Shown here piece after piece: positions 12,901-23,972 of a stretch of 58,753 nucleotides of DNA. The position numbers were made by a program, and so were the translations under genes. The notes beneath the pieces were generated by a model. It was not told the origin of the DNA and ran no database searches. It saw only the letters and a program-made list of their open reading frames with translations. Source of the stretch: Phoronis australis (lineage: Eukaryota > Phoronida > Phoronidae); contig NMRA01000203.1 of assembly GCA_002633005.1 (NCBI GenBank), forward strand, positions 157,579-216,331. The letters run 5' to 3'. Every line of letters begins with the position of its first letter. Positions within the stretch are counted from its first letter, which is position 1.

Positions 12901-15900
12901 TTCGGAAACCCTTGCCAATTCAGACAAGAAAAAATATTGTTGTTCGTCACATTCGGACATGTGCAGAAAGTTGTCATCCTTAGTATCGCTACTTTCAGAC
13001 AAGCCGAATTTGCCGATTACAACTGTTTTCAAAATCCTCGGAAACAGAAGTTTTACTGGAGAATTTTCATGGGCGCCTTCTTAACTATCTGTTAAACGGC
13101 AATAGGGGGATCATGACCGTGCCTCATTTTTTTGCTAAACGTTGCATTTCTGATTAAAAAAGCAAAATGAAATAAAGTCTGTTACTGTCGTATAGTCGAT
13201 ATGGTAACATTTTTCATCATGATAGGATTCTACGTCCATCACTAACAAGAATATCAAAGTCATGAGCATTCGAAAATGTCATATGTATGCATTGTTGCAT
13301 GTACGCATTACCTGTGACTTGAGTTGGTAGTGGAAATAGAATCCAATCATGGTTAGGAATATCAGGGCTGACCACTGACAAAAAAGAGGAGAAATGTCCT
13401 GCTCATGTATTGTTCCATAAATTAATAAGCTGGTGTGAAAGAAATTTTTTTGTGTTGTAAAATGAATGAGTGTTTTTGCATGAATAAAGTCGAAATAATG
13501 ATAAAAAGATGGTAAAAGAGAAAACTGGAATCAAATAAGAGGAAATCTTATTAAAGGAGGTAAATTGCAAGCCCTGTATTATGAGACTGATTTTATGAGA
13601 CTAATGAAGGCTTAATCTGATTTTCATTTTTCTTCGTCCACATATTTAAATGTGGACATATTATGCCCTCATCTCCATCCGTCCGCTCGTCTGTCCGGGC
13701 GGCGTCTGTCTGGTGTCCGCTGCTCTAACTCCAAAACCGATTGACGTATGTTCATGAAATTTGGAACGTGTTCCTTTCATGGATGGGACGGCATGAGTGA
13801 ACTTTTGGACGTATCTCACTACCAGTGTGCTCCCTAGTGGCAATTTTATTTTTTTACGCTTACTTCTGTATCTTCAAATGTCCTAAACATATTTTCACAA
13901 AATGTAGTATATAGGCATCTATTAGTGAGACGATGATATCCTACTGTTTTTGGATGGATTCGACGTAGTTTGTGCCACCTAGTGGCCATTTTTACTGTTT
14001 TCAATTCTGTTTTTTAGCGTCCACCCCTCTATCAGCCGAAGCGCTCAAAGCATGATTGTAAAAATTGGCATGTGTGTTCTTACTATGAAGAGGACCACTG
14101 ACGATGATTTTCCGACGACTTTGACCACTGTGGCCCTTCCTAGTGGTAGTTTTTTTGTGCCTTTGACTATATCTCTTAAACCGTTTGAGGATCTTTACTA
14201 AATTTAGTAAGTGCATTTATATGATGGTGACAACAGATGACAACAACTTTCGGACAGATAAGACTGTCCCACCGCTGAAAATGTCTGTAAAGTACCTTTT
14301 ATTGCATGCAGAATGTTCAACATTATGCAAATGGTTTCAAAGGGTTACCTGGTGGATAAATCTGGTCGAACTCAGATACACTGTATTTGCGCGTGTGTGG
14401 CATTGCTAATCCACAACTAGACTTGTCTCGCAGTGTTTATTTATGATGCATGGACTTACGTAGAATATTTTACAACTGGTTCCATGCGGTTACCTCTTGG
14501 GTTGATTTACCTTATATTTTAGCACTTATTTACTCGTCTGGCAGGGACACCTCACCACTGAAATTGTCTGGCATCTTACTGTTGTGCGATATGCAGTGAT
14601 GCTGAGCATCATGCAGTTGGTTTCAAACGGTTACCTCGTGGGTTGATCTAATTCAACTAAGGTCTTTGAGCGTGTCTGGCGGGGCTGACCCACCACTAGA
14701 TTTGTCTGGCAGTGTTTATTCGTGATACCTGGGCTTACGGTGAATATTTTGGAACTGGTTTTAAGCAGTTACCTCTTGGGTTGATCTAGCTCAATTTTTA
14801 ACCCTTTTTGATAACCGTCTGGCAGGGGCGCCCCACCACTGAAATTGTCAGGCATCTAACAGTTGTGCCATGTACAGTGATGCTGAACATCGTGCAATTG
14901 GTTTTAAACGGTTACCTGATGGATTGATCTTGCTCAACTCGGGTATTTGGGCGTGTCTTGCGAGGCTAACCCACCACTAGATTTGTCTGGCAGTGTTCAT
15001 TCGTGATACCTGGGCTCACGGTGAATATTTTGCAACTGGTTTCACGCGGTTACCCCTTGGATTGATCTAGCTCAATTTTTTTACCGTCTGGCTGATACTC
15101 CCCACCACTGAAATTGTCTGGCAGTGACTAATTTTGATACAGTGGATTAGGTTGAAAGTATCCAAGGCAGTTTGAAGTGGTTACCAGAAAAGTTGATCTA
15201 GCTCACTTTTTGACTGTCATTCTCTTGGCTCCCCTGACCACATCTACCAGAGCGAACCTGCCAGACGGCCATTTCCAAGCATTAGGATACCCATAGAGCA
15301 CTGTGGCACCAAAGAAAATTGGTTACCTTTTCATGCCCAAAAAAGCAATGGGATCCCGGTCCAGAAAGTTTTCCCCCTAATTTATTACCTAAACGTGTAC
15401 TGTTGCTGAAATTTGACATACCCATGAGTCAGGGCTGACTTCAGTAGGCGAGTGTTGACTGCGGGAGATGTGGAGACGTACTTTATGATTATGTATTAAT
15501 TACCATTGGTCATATGCAATGAACAGGTAAAATTTGTTCAATAAATGGTAAAAAGAAGAAAATGAGAATAACAACCAAACATGAAAGCTCATGGAGGAGC
15601 GAAACCTGGCGAAATTAACTGAAAACACCTTAATGAAGACGATGATGATGACGATCATGACGATGATGGTGATGATGAACATGATGATAACATTCATCGG
15701 ACGAATGAAGACGTCAGAAATGAGTGAGAAATATAAGGAAAACCAACAGAAATGCAGCAAAATCAGTCAACAAAGGAACGGCGTTATCAGAAAATCTTGA
15801 ATAATTCAAAAAGCAGACGTCCTAGCGAAAAATGGAAAAATCTGAAAGCCTGTTCAAAACTATTTAATGATGTGTTTTCTGAACTTTTCAAATTTTGCAT

Positions 15901-18900
15901 ATTTTTCAAAATTTGAAGTCAAATATCTCAATAACAGTAAATGAGAAAAAACTACCGGATTGCAAGTCATTCGAAAGAGTATACCTAAGAGAATCCTCAT
16001 GCAAAAATTCATGTCATTTCTGCTTCCCGTTTAAAATGGTACCCCAGAACGATTGAAAATGGATGAACACGCATCATACCCACCATCTTGAAAACAACTT
16101 CCAGTTTAACAGCAGTCAATAATAGCTAGCTACAGGAAACTTGCATGAGAAAAATTTCAAAGCCATTGGTCCTACAATGCACCCTCTACGGGACAAAGTT
16201 TTCATCCCGAAATCGAGGTGTATTGGCCGATATTTCCGCCATTTTTCACCGGAAGTAAAGTTTTTCCGCCACATGAGCATTTGAATCCAAATTCGAAAAC
16301 AAAATGGCCACCACATCCGCCATCTTGGATCCAATTATGACAAAAGGCAATAGGCTTCATGGACTTCTGGGGCTACAAGTTATTTGTAAATTCCATGCGA
16401 ATCGTACAATAAATGTGACCTGTAGAGTGCGAACAAAAAAAAACTTGATGTCAGAGCAACAAACTCTGCAGAATTTTATTTTGCCCTGGGTAAAAATAGC
16501 AAAACATTGACGCACACGATGATACCAATACGTTTTCAAGGACAACATGACCATCATTCTGGAATCATTCCTGAACTGACTCACAGAATCTCAGGTCATG
16601 GAAATAGGTGGGAATAGTCTATGATTTTCTGATCTCGCCTGAGGTACAAAATTGTGCTCAAATTGAAAAGGTCTTGTACTTTGATAACAGAAAGGAGGTG
16701 TACATTATGCCATGTTGCATATTATTCAATGTAGTATATACTTCTAAGTCTTTGAAGTAGATTCCCCTTTGAGAAAATGACTTTAAACCGGTGGTTTATG
16801 AACTTTTTGGCGACTACTTGAACATAGTAAAACTGGATGTATGGTACTTATGAATTGCGTGAAATTAGAACGAAGTAAAATATTCTTATGGAATTACCGA
16901 CAGTGTGCTAAAGTCAAATGATCTTGCAGAAATATAATTTTGAACTAGACGTGTTCCGACGCAGGTGTTTTTAATCTGGGAAATGTTCAAAGTGTAGGTC
17001 GCATTTGTACCCATAGTTATCAGTTTTGATTACCACTTGATCACGTATTCTCATCTTTCCATCGAAAATTGTTTTATTTACTAGTGTAATTTGTAAATAT
17101 GCTGTAGGTGATAGAAAAAAGGTTTATTTTGGGAACAACATCAACAACCAGTGGACCACTAGCGCAGATTTTAACCACATAAATACATGAAAACGGCAAG
17201 CGCAAAAGCTGGGATTGGCTTTAGCATCTGTTCAACCATGATCCATCATTCTGAGTTCGATGTCACTTTCGGAGTTTGTAAACATTGTAAGCATATTGTT
17301 TCAAATTTACAGGCTTCCAAGCCTGGCACACAATATTATGACTTTGCGAAAAGCTAATGTCAGGATCGTACTGCGCTGGATGTGCCGCGGAACTGTAGTC
17401 TTGCATGGTGACTTAAAAATGCAGAACACTGGCCAAGGGCTATAGATCAAGCCTGACGGATTCATGTTTGGCCCCATAGTTGTGGTTCCACCTAACAGAA
17501 ACAAAAATGAAGTGTGGACGGAGACTTTCTTAAAAACAGCTGTATTTTCAAAACAAAAACGGCATTGTATTCACTGGGGCAGTCAGTCTAACTGAACTCG
17601 TTATCATCATGAGTCTAAGATCGAATGTGATGAAAACTTTGTTATTTACAACTGGTCATAATCATTTGTTCAGTTGCCGTGGTCGCCTTCAACCTTTGAA
17701 TTAGTGGTGTTACGCAGCCGAAGGAAGGTCATGTAATAGTGACACATTAAAACTAGGTTAATTTGTTTCACCCTGTTCGGGGACGATAAATTGCATCTGC
17801 ACGCAATGTGACTAAAGCCTGACAACCTATTGCAAAACTGAAACTGACAGACGGCCGTCAATATAAAGTCGGCTGGGTTGTCGCCTTATGAGTCGGCAAT
17901 GCAGTTGACTGATGGTCGGCTGAAAATTAGCCAACTGGTTACCTACTTTGCCAGTCGGGCAACGACCGGTCATTGACTCCTAGCTAACCGGTCGAATAAA
18001 AATTCGTGATGTTTGCTCGCACTAAATTAGACTTGGCATCACTGTGGTTTTGTTTGTAATCATTCCTCATTTAGGTAAGCATGTGATGTTTTTCATAATG
18101 GAACTGGGCTAAATGGCATGTAATATTTTGGCTTACCTCATGCTATATTTTTATTTTTGAAGTTTTTAATTTTCTGCAACACGTAACCTTAGCTTTTTCT
18201 TTTAAGTTTACAGGTGTGTTTGCACTGGATCAGCTAATTTTTAACATCAGACAAAATCTCATTTCTATTTACAGGAGATGGAAAAAGACTTTCCCAATGT
18301 TGTGTTTCTTAAAGTCGATGTTGACCAATTGGTAAGTAGTTCTCGAGGTATATTTAATGAGTTACTCCAGCTTGGTAAGTAGTTCTCGAGGTATATTTAA
18401 TGAGTTACACCAGCTTTTCACAACTTGTGTTAATATGTGGTAGAATAGGTTTTTCATTGCTTTCTGAAGTGATGTATCGTGTTAAATGGGTAAATCACTT
18501 GTTGAAAAGCATTGAGAGTCTGGTGAGTCAGATGTTTCTGCCTTCTATCTAAGCTTGGCATGCGCCAGACCTTTAAAGGTATTAGCCAAAATAGCTAAAG
18601 CGTCTGAAAACTTTTAGACATTATAAAAAATTATTAGCCAAATACTCTTTTCCCAATCCCTGCAATTACTTTTTCGCGAGTTACGTTTGGGTTATGCCTG
18701 CTACATGGGTTGGTTATACTCATACAGTGTGGTTTGCATGTTACTCAGATCAGTCCTTAAAAATTCACCATTAATATCAGAGCATGTAACTACCTATTAA
18801 CAGGCTTGGGTATGGGTTATGAAATCGTCTCTTATTTGTGGTTTTTTCTAAGAGTTGTGTTGTTAGTTCAGCGACAATACGTTTTAGCCTAAACAACTGC

Positions 18901-21900
18901 TAACAATGTCTACTTGAGGGGCCACACGGAAAGAGTCCTGACTGCATAAATAATTTTTTTGCCATTTATGGATTTGCTGTAACTAGTGTGCACCCAAAAA
19001 GCTACCTATGTTAGATGATTCTCATATAACTGGTGTGAAAGTAAAATGTCCTCTTGTATGAAATCTCTTCATTCCATTTATTTGAACATAAGCATCCAGG
19101 TAATGGTCCTTATGCCTGCAGTCAAAAATTTGCAGGTAGTGCATTCTTTACACGACACTAATCCTTGCTAGAGAGGTTGGTGATTTAGTGGGATTTTACA
19201 GTAGTTGAAAATCGTGCGACTACTGTGTGGTGAGAGCTTGCAATTCACAAAATTACTGGAGGATGTAATAAATAATTCTAATGATGTTGGTGTTTCTCAA
19301 ATACATGTAACTGACATTTTTGGACACTACATTTGCACGTCTGTCAAATACTTATCTGCTGAGTACTATATCGCTATCTGAAGCTTCTTCCCTTCTTGGG
19401 CTTGAGCAAAAATGGTGCTTCTTTAAATTTCAACGTTTTCGGTAACAACGTTTGAAAGTACAAATTATTTGTCTATTTTTCCTTCTTTTCAAAGCCGAAT
19501 AAGCTCATGTAACGATATTAAGTGCTCAAAAAATCCAAATGTATGAAGATACAATATCAAGAAAGAATCATGGATCTTTGAACTTCTTTAATCAACCAAC
19601 AGAAAAAGTTGTTGACAGAACTTCCCAGTAGAGCGGACTGGGTATTAACCCAGATCTTCCAGAACTTTGTGCAATAGATTGCTCCCTCCGCCATTTGGGC
19701 AACTTTATCCCGCAGCCAGATTTTGAGGAGGCAGTCATAATGGAAAAGAAGGCACTGATCTGGGCCTCTTTGAGCAAGTCATCTCATTTAAAACTTTTTT
19801 CTGGCTATTCTTCGCTGATCTCATCTCTTAAGCCATGACATGCAGGGAAACACTTGACACCAGTTCTTTGTGCAGATGCAACTTTTCCATCAAGAACACT
19901 TTCCGTCAATCTGGAGCTCTGTTTGTCTTAGTGTAGTGCCTGCCTGCCCTCAATTTCACTTGAACAGGACCATGGCCACTTCTCATAAGAAGCCGGTGGA
20001 AGTGACGATGCTCCAAATGCTTAGACACTCACTGCTTTGCAATGTCATGGAGAATACCTTTCAAAACTGCACACTACAGCAGCCATATGCCCATAAACAG
20101 GATGTTCTACTGCTCTAGCGCCACAAGGTGTCACTTGCTGAAATCACCCCTGCACTAAGAGTCTGATGACAACTCTGATAACCAACCAGTCTGAGAGCAA
20201 AGAAATTGCACGCAAGATAATTCTGCATGCTACATAATGTTTCTGCTGCCAATTAAATGACTTACATTCGTTATTTGTATTTTATTTTACTGAGCAATTA
20301 CAGCGAATACTTGACATTCGACTACAAAAAATGCACATTTTCAGTAGAATTTCTATGCATGAAGTCAAAAAAGACCAGACTTTTGATATTTGTTGTGGTA
20401 ACTTTTATTCATTGTCTACAAACTTCAAGAGTCATTTTGTCCTTACCAATAACTTTGAGTTTGGGCACTTAAATTAGGTGGTATGAGAAAACAATTGCTC
20501 CCACAAAGAGGGATAATTTCATCTCTTTTGAAAATTATATTTTTGGACTGGGGGTTGACTATTATACATGCCTACACACTATCGAATATCAGTCTGTAAT
20601 CAACACAATTCTGTGACGTGTCATGTAGATTTGTTTGATTCCATAGGTTCTATCAGAAGTTGCTACTTAATCATTTTGGCCATGATCACAATCCCGCTAA
20701 TGCTTGAGCAAACTAAGGAGGCACACTACAGTTATTACAGGGTTTTGGCTACCTATGCATACCTTCGTGGAGATGAGGCCTTTTCACACATCCTTATCAA
20801 GAGACTGAAAAAACAAAAAAACGTTTTTTTTAACATTCCCAACTCGCACTCATGGTAACTGAAACTAAGTTATGCTACAGATTTTAATTCGGTTAATTCA
20901 CATTGAATAAAATCCCAGCATAGAAAAATAGGACTCAAAACTCCAAATTTGACAGTTTTCTCCGTAAATTTCCACTTCCCCATTTATTTAAATTCTAGGG
21001 ACTACAAAAATGCAAAATGCTCCTGGCCGCAGCCTAACTGTTCAGTGCCACCTGACTGGAGACAGGTTTCAAAATGTCAAGCCAGTTTTTATTGGCTAAA
21101 AATGAATTTCTTCCTGCCATAAGTCCAAAGATAAATGTCATTTTGTTGAACAATGCTACCTTGCAGTGATTCAGTTGCTGGACATGCCATGTTGTGAGGA
21201 TTATGAAAATTGGTGTAGAAGCACTGTTTAAACTGACATCTGAAAAATTAGTGAAGGTAGAATCTCAAAAGCTGCAGACTGAGCTTATTACAATGTTTTT
21301 TGTCTATTAACATATGAATTCTGGGGCCCTTGGAAAGCAAAATATGTGTTTCAGTTTAAATCAAAAATGGCTTTACAGCAAATGCCATTTTTTTACGTAA
21401 GCCTCACTAGATTATGTCTTATGGAGACCTCATGATCCAACAAATTTTGGAATGTTTCATTTTCTGTTTTTAAGGACGATGTTGCTCAAGATGCGGGCAT
21501 TTCAGCCATGCCTACGTTTATAGCTTACAAAGGTGGTGAAAAGGTAAGTAAATTCTGCATTGTCAGCTATACTCCAGGTGTGGAGTGAAATTTCTGCCTT
21601 GTTCATCAGGTGGATATAAACCTGTGTTTTGTTTATGCCGCTAACTTTTAGTTTAGACTACATTTCCCTGTAAAATTGATCTCAACGTGTTCCTTACTCA
21701 GATGAGTGATTTGCTGACTTGCAAACAACTACTCCAGACCATGTTTGACAAGTAAAATGACACAGCAGGACAATTTGTCTTGTACACCTGGTCTTAAGCA
21801 ATAAAATGACACACCATGACAATTCATCTTGTAAAGCCTGGTCTCTAAGCAATAAAATGACACACCACGACAATTCATCTTGTACAGCCTGGTCTCTAAG

Positions 21901-23050
21901 CAATAAAGAACTGTCAGTTCTTCAAAAACCCGGAAACCACAATCAAAAGTTGGTTTATGTGATGAAAGTCTGCTTTGGGTGAAATCTTACCATTTCAAGT
22001 TTGATGACATTAGCCAAACAATTGGAGTACTTTATATGGCCCCACAGGTGGATTACAAAAGTGGCCGAGCAGGAGAGTCAACGCTCACTGGACCACTTGG
22101 ACCCTACTGTGTCCACAGCTATGTTGTAAGGTCCTAGCTACTATTTGTGGACATGTTTTCATCTTGGAATGGGACATGCCATTGAGTTCACTGCTATATA
22201 CATGCCATCTTCAGTTCTGTGTAAGAGTCACATCACTTGCCATGAAGTCAGCATTTGGTCTTTTTATTAGTGAAGTGACTTCCCAAACACTGCCCTGTTT
22301 GTATTTAGGAGAACCTAAGGCAAATAAGGATAGAGATACATCATTTCATAAACTAGTGTGTAAGAATTAGACTATGTGAAGGCCAGTCCTTGGTTTGTTT
22401 GAAACAAATGTCACTTGATCCTAAATTTCCAAAGAATTGCATTTCAAAAATGGGGAAAGGACCTGAAAGAGAGTAAAAGGTAGAGTTCACTCTGCTTTGC
22501 TGTAGTTGTAAAGTGTAGTTCACTTATGTGCATCTCCTGAAAGTACCACAACTTTCGTGGTAGAAAAGGGAGAGTCAGTGTTTTAAGTTAGGTCACCTAA
22601 TACTGTAATACACGAGTGTTACAGTAAGTGGTTGAAGGGACTTATTATCTTGACTAGGGGTGGGATGGTACACATTTTTAGGAATTTGATTACTTTCGAT
22701 TCCATTCTTGTTTGTCATATTATTTCATTTTTTCTCCAACATATATTAACTAAGAAACAAGCCTAGATCTCAATAATACTCCTTAGAAGATCGACATATG
22801 TCGAAACTTTGTAAAATAGTGAACATCAAAACTTTGAACTTAGAATTTAATCAAAATGGGCCATGACGTTACGTTATGTCACTCACGCATCACGATTTGA
22901 TTGCAATTGCATTAATTATGGCACCATTAAGTGCCATCTGTTGTCACTTGCATAAAGCATTTGTTTCTTTTGTAGTTTGAGGACTTGGTTGGAGCAAGTG
23001 AAATTAAACTGAAGGAGTTGATCACTAAACTTTCACAAGCCTCTGGATAA
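3925..23050 (+). CDS. TXN: Thioredoxin, five exons (WCPPC active site)
   Basis: Five exons, 3925-3948, 11779-11877, 18275-18331, 21475-21543 and 22976-23050, join with GT/AG introns, all in phase 0, to give a 107-residue protein, the normal length for cytosolic thioredoxin. Thioredoxin reduces disulfides in target proteins and is recharged by thioredoxin reductase with NADPH. Visible landmarks are MVKEVATK at the start, the [11 protein letters not shown] active-site strand and helix (Cys30 and Cys33), the KVDVD strand, cis-Pro73 in AMPT, and the C-terminal VGAS helix region. There is no signal or transit peptide, so a cytosolic or nuclear place is expected. The active site is WCPPC rather than the usual animal WCGPC. 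Exon 1 is only 24 coding bases and lies 7.8 kb upstream; it was picked because MVKEVATK followed by GTTTGT matches the N-terminus and the phase-0 first intron of animal thioredoxin genes. Exons 2-5 are secure, exon 1 very likely. Confidence 0.93.
4935..5935 (+). repeat. CCTAGTGGC repeat family, copy 1, ~145-bp period
   Basis: Begins with cacatatttatatgtggacgcattatgccgtcatc and consists of about six related modules. Each has a clause like ctgtatctcc...aaccg, a clause like atgaaatttggcatgtatgt, a block like gatgacgattttcggacgga, and ends in CCTAGTGGCCATTTTT. The end motif recurs near 5131, 5276, 5425, 5564, 5710, 5788 and 5903, so the main spacing is about 139-149 bp with shorter final modules. 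Lies in thioredoxin intron 1. Small open frames here are by-products of the repeat. Confidence 0.75.
6000..6490 (+). repeat. CCTAGTGGC repeat family, copy 2
   Basis: Starts again with the cacatatttatatatgga...gcattatgccgtcatct leader and carries about three modules ending near 6165, 6310 and 6478. It is a second, shorter head-to-tail member separated from copy 1 by about 65 bp. Confidence 0.7.
6491..9613. other. Thioredoxin intron 1, no recognised element
   Basis: AT-rich intronic DNA. I see no long open frame, conserved exon or clear terminal-repeat element. The frame at 8643-8915 has no recognisable domain. Confidence 0.4.
9614..10040. mobile_element. Fold-back element with ~190-bp inverted arms
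   Basis: The left arm (about 9620-9825) and right arm (about 9857-10036) are reverse complements over most of their length and enclose a loop of about 30 bp. Each arm is itself built of ~19-bp units of the type ggactcacaaacac plus a variable half. Paired landmarks are gaggaaacac with gtgtttcctc, atccacgcacccaaata with tatttgggtgcgtggat, and ctacatggttaa with its counterpart at the far right. No coding potential; the structure fits a fold-back transposon or long-TIR MITE in thioredoxin intron 1. Confidence 0.75.
10041..10660 (-). pseudogene. LINE reverse transcriptase C-terminal fragment, decayed
   Basis: On the minus strand, frames joined by eye read [36 protein letters not shown] and [12 protein letters not shown]. 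These are the hallmark LINE segments after the RT palm: the xLKWxxHI helix, the Y-C-x-x-x-W block and the LQ-x-x-A-A-R block. Stops and frameshifts show it is dead. A minus-strand open frame upstream (about 10454-10660) may be the preceding RT segment, ending in a V-x-N-L-K block. Lies in thioredoxin intron 1, opposite to the host gene. Confidence 0.7.
10725..11092 (-). other. Two overlapping minus-strand open frames, unknown
   Basis: One frame is rich in Gln, Ser, Thr and Asn (10725-11030); the other (10886-11092) begins [16 protein letters not shown]. They sit directly upstream of the LINE RT relic on the same strand, so they may be remains of its 5' part. I recognise no domain. Confidence 0.25.
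11779..11877 (+). CDS. TXN: Thioredoxin exon 2 (active site)
   Basis: Follows the acceptor TTTTTGTAG and ends at GCT before the donor GTAGGT. It encodes 33 residues, EEFQEALS through GPKFA, including the redox motif WCPPC. The frame is phase 0 at both ends. Confidence 0.95.
12046..12265 (+). repeat. 44-bp minisatellite, 5 copies
   Basis: Five head-to-tail units of agacccttttacaatgtgtg plus tgattagatgtaatatgttttaaa, nearly identical apart from the first bases and one variant in unit 2. It lies in thioredoxin intron 2, 168 bp after the exon 2 donor. Confidence 0.9.
12680..13084 (+). other. 134-codon intronic open frame, unassigned
   Basis: The longest open frame in thioredoxin intron 2, starting [11 protein letters not shown]. 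The residue composition (many Ser, Leu, Lys, Cys) and the lack of any known motif argue that it is a chance frame or old repeat rather than a gene. Confidence 0.15.
13636..14270 (+). repeat. CCTAGTGGC repeat family, copy 3
   Basis: Again led by cacatatttaaatgtggaca...ttatgccctcatct, followed by modules ending in CCTAGTGGC near 13826, 13973 and 14135, about 147-162 bp apart. It then passes directly into the dimeric array at 14271. Confidence 0.72.
14271..15215 (+). repeat. Dimeric tandem array, ~280-bp unit made of two ~140-bp halves
   Basis: A core of the form ggtttcaaacggttacctcttgggttgatcta recurs about seven times (near 14330, 14475, 14618, 14757, 14899, 15040 and 15175). Alternate halves carry either ccaccactgaaattgtctgg or ccaccactagatttgtctgg. 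The array therefore has a higher-order dimer with about 3.4 copies, decaying at the right end. It lies in thioredoxin intron 2. No open frame survives. Confidence 0.75.
15630..15695 (+). repeat. GATGAT-type microsatellite
   Basis: An imperfect run of gatgatgatgacgatcatgacgatgatggtgatga type. It accounts for the overlapping Met-rich and Ile-rich open frames on the two strands. Confidence 0.75.
15800..18274. other. Thioredoxin intron 2, distal part
   Basis: No exon or transposon with clear ends is seen. At 17860-18000 short gtcggct/agccaac and accggtc motifs recur on both strands, suggesting a decayed inverted-repeat element. Open frames at 16116-16334, 16304-16510 and 17260-17445 have no recognisable motifs. 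Confidence 0.35.
18275..18331 (+). CDS. TXN: Thioredoxin exon 3
   Basis: Follows the acceptor TATTTACAG and encodes 19 residues, [19 protein letters not shown], the third helix end and the central strand. The donor GTAAGT is contained in a 43-bp direct tandem repeat, so an identical donor lies 43 bp downstream. Confidence 0.94.
18331..18416 (+). repeat. 43-bp tandem duplication containing the exon 3 splice donor
   Basis: Two copies of a 43-bp unit beginning ggtaagtagttctcgaggta, differing at one base (ctcc versus cacc). The first base is the last exon base and the rest is intron. The copy places a second intact GTAAGT 43 bp downstream. Confidence 0.95.
18417..21474. other. Thioredoxin intron 3
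   Basis: Intronic DNA with no recognised element. Open frames at 19592-19777 (-), 19870-20118 (+), 20257-20472 (+) and 20568-20858 (+) have no domain I can name and no coherent splice structure. Confidence 0.35.
21475..21543 (+). CDS. TXN: Thioredoxin exon 4 (cis-proline)
   Basis: Follows the acceptor TTTTTAAG and ends before GTAAGT. It encodes 23 residues with ISAMPTF, where the proline before Thr is the conserved cis-Pro facing the active site, then the AYKGGEK turn. Confidence 0.94.
21751..21906 (+). repeat. ~51-bp minisatellite, 3 copies
   Basis: Three units of the type aataaaatgacacaccatga, caattcatcttgta and agcctggtctctaagc, the first more diverged. The repeat explains the repetitive minus-strand frame. 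It lies in thioredoxin intron 4. Confidence 0.85.
22048..22125 (+). other. Possible cassette exon or pseudo-exon in thioredoxin intron 4
   Basis: A 78-bp interval is preceded by CCCCACAG and followed by GTAAGG. It is open in phase 0 throughout (26 codons, [10 protein letters not shown] at the start, YCVHSYV at the end), and both neighbouring thioredoxin introns are also phase 0. Inclusion would add 26 residues between the cis-Pro strand and the last strand. Without transcripts it may equally be a chance pseudo-exon, since thioredoxins have no insertion there. Confidence 0.25.
22976..23050 (+). CDS. TXN: Thioredoxin exon 5 and stop
   Basis: Follows the acceptor CTTTTGTAG and encodes FEDLVGAS through LSQASG before TAA. 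The VGAS segment corresponds to the VGA/SGA motif that leads into the C-terminal helix. The end lies close to where the family normally stops. Confidence 0.94.
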   Translation, partial: FEDLVGASEIKLKELITKLSQASG

Positions 23051-23096
23051 GAAGTGTCTGCAAACTTTGGCCCTTTGATATGCATGTATGGTCTCA

Positions 23097-23102
23097 AATA
23101 AA
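23097..23102 (+). terminator. Thioredoxin polyadenylation signal AATAAA
   Basis: AATAAA lies 47 bp after the stop codon. Another AATAAA is at 23228-23233. Either could define the mRNA end; the first gives a very short 3' untranslated region. Confidence 0.6.
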
Positions 23103-23121
23103 TTAAAATTTGAAATTCATG

Positions 23122-23972
23122 TTGCAGGGGCACAGCTAATCCTTTAGCTGGTGTGTACTGACATCTTGTTGCACTGTGAATTGAGTAGGAGGTACTAACA
23201 TTCAGTCTACAAAGCTACATTGGTGACAATAAAGTATAAAGTAATCATGCCGTGTTGTTTGCCTTGTTGCTAACTAGAGGTGTGTTGGTAGCTGTTCTCC
23301 TGATAAATTGCCTTTCAAGGATTTGTGTCCCAGGGATCCCACATTGTAAGAACCAGACTGGTGCCCATTATTCAGAGCATAAAACTGCTGCTCAAAATCT
23401 GGTACTCCTGTACAATTGACTAAGTGTATTACCGAGAAATGCTTAGTCTGGTACCTTGTGCTCTGTAAAACTTAGTTTGAAGTGATTTAAAGTCACCTGC
23501 AGTAGTATTAGCTGCAAATTTTAACCTTGTCTAAATCATTTTGGCAACCATCTTTTTATTGAATCCATTAATTAATTCAATTGGGTCCATGGTGTTTTCA
23601 TGTCTAATTATGAGCGCTAACACACCAGATTAAACAACCAAACGGTTCTAACCCACTGTTGGTGCTGCCTTGTTCTACAAATTGTCTGCTAGTTTTTTTC
23701 TGTCTGCATGTCTCCAGATTACTACCCAACACTTAAAGCACTAAAAATTGTACTAATCCACCTACAGTATCTTATTCTTAGCTGTCAATTTCAGTTTCAG
23801 ATGTGTTGTAAATAGCTCTCTTGAAACAAATGTTTATGTGCCCGTTTATTCTTATGTGGGTGCATATCATGCGCGCACCCAGGGGGGGGCTCGAACGAGC
23901 CCCCCATTTGGCGAAGTGGGTAAAAAGGTCCGCCCACGTTTTTTTATTTTTAGTCCGCCCGCTCTTTTGTTA
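23122..23972 (+). repeat. 850-bp direct duplication, copy 1 (ends at N)
   Basis: Starting at ttgcaggggcacagctaatc, this block is repeated almost base for base at 23974-24821 with only scattered substitutions and a few small indels. It covers the distal 3' flank of thioredoxin, part of the CCTAGTGGC-family leader and the left half of a MITE, and stops at gctcttttgtta immediately before an N. Confidence 0.95.
23871..23972 (+). mobile_element. Left half of the GCGCGCACCC-TIR MITE, cut by the gap
   Basis: Begins atgcgcgcaccc, then the G run and the GGGGGCTCGAACGAGCCCCC hairpin, then ggcgaagtgggtaaaaaggt. It is the allelic or duplicated counterpart of 24718-24821 and is interrupted by the N at 23973. 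Confidence 0.85.

Noticed and set aside
12680-13084. Possible nested gene in thioredoxin intron 2
   Set aside because: No domain, no transcript signal, and length is within what chance allows in this much intron.
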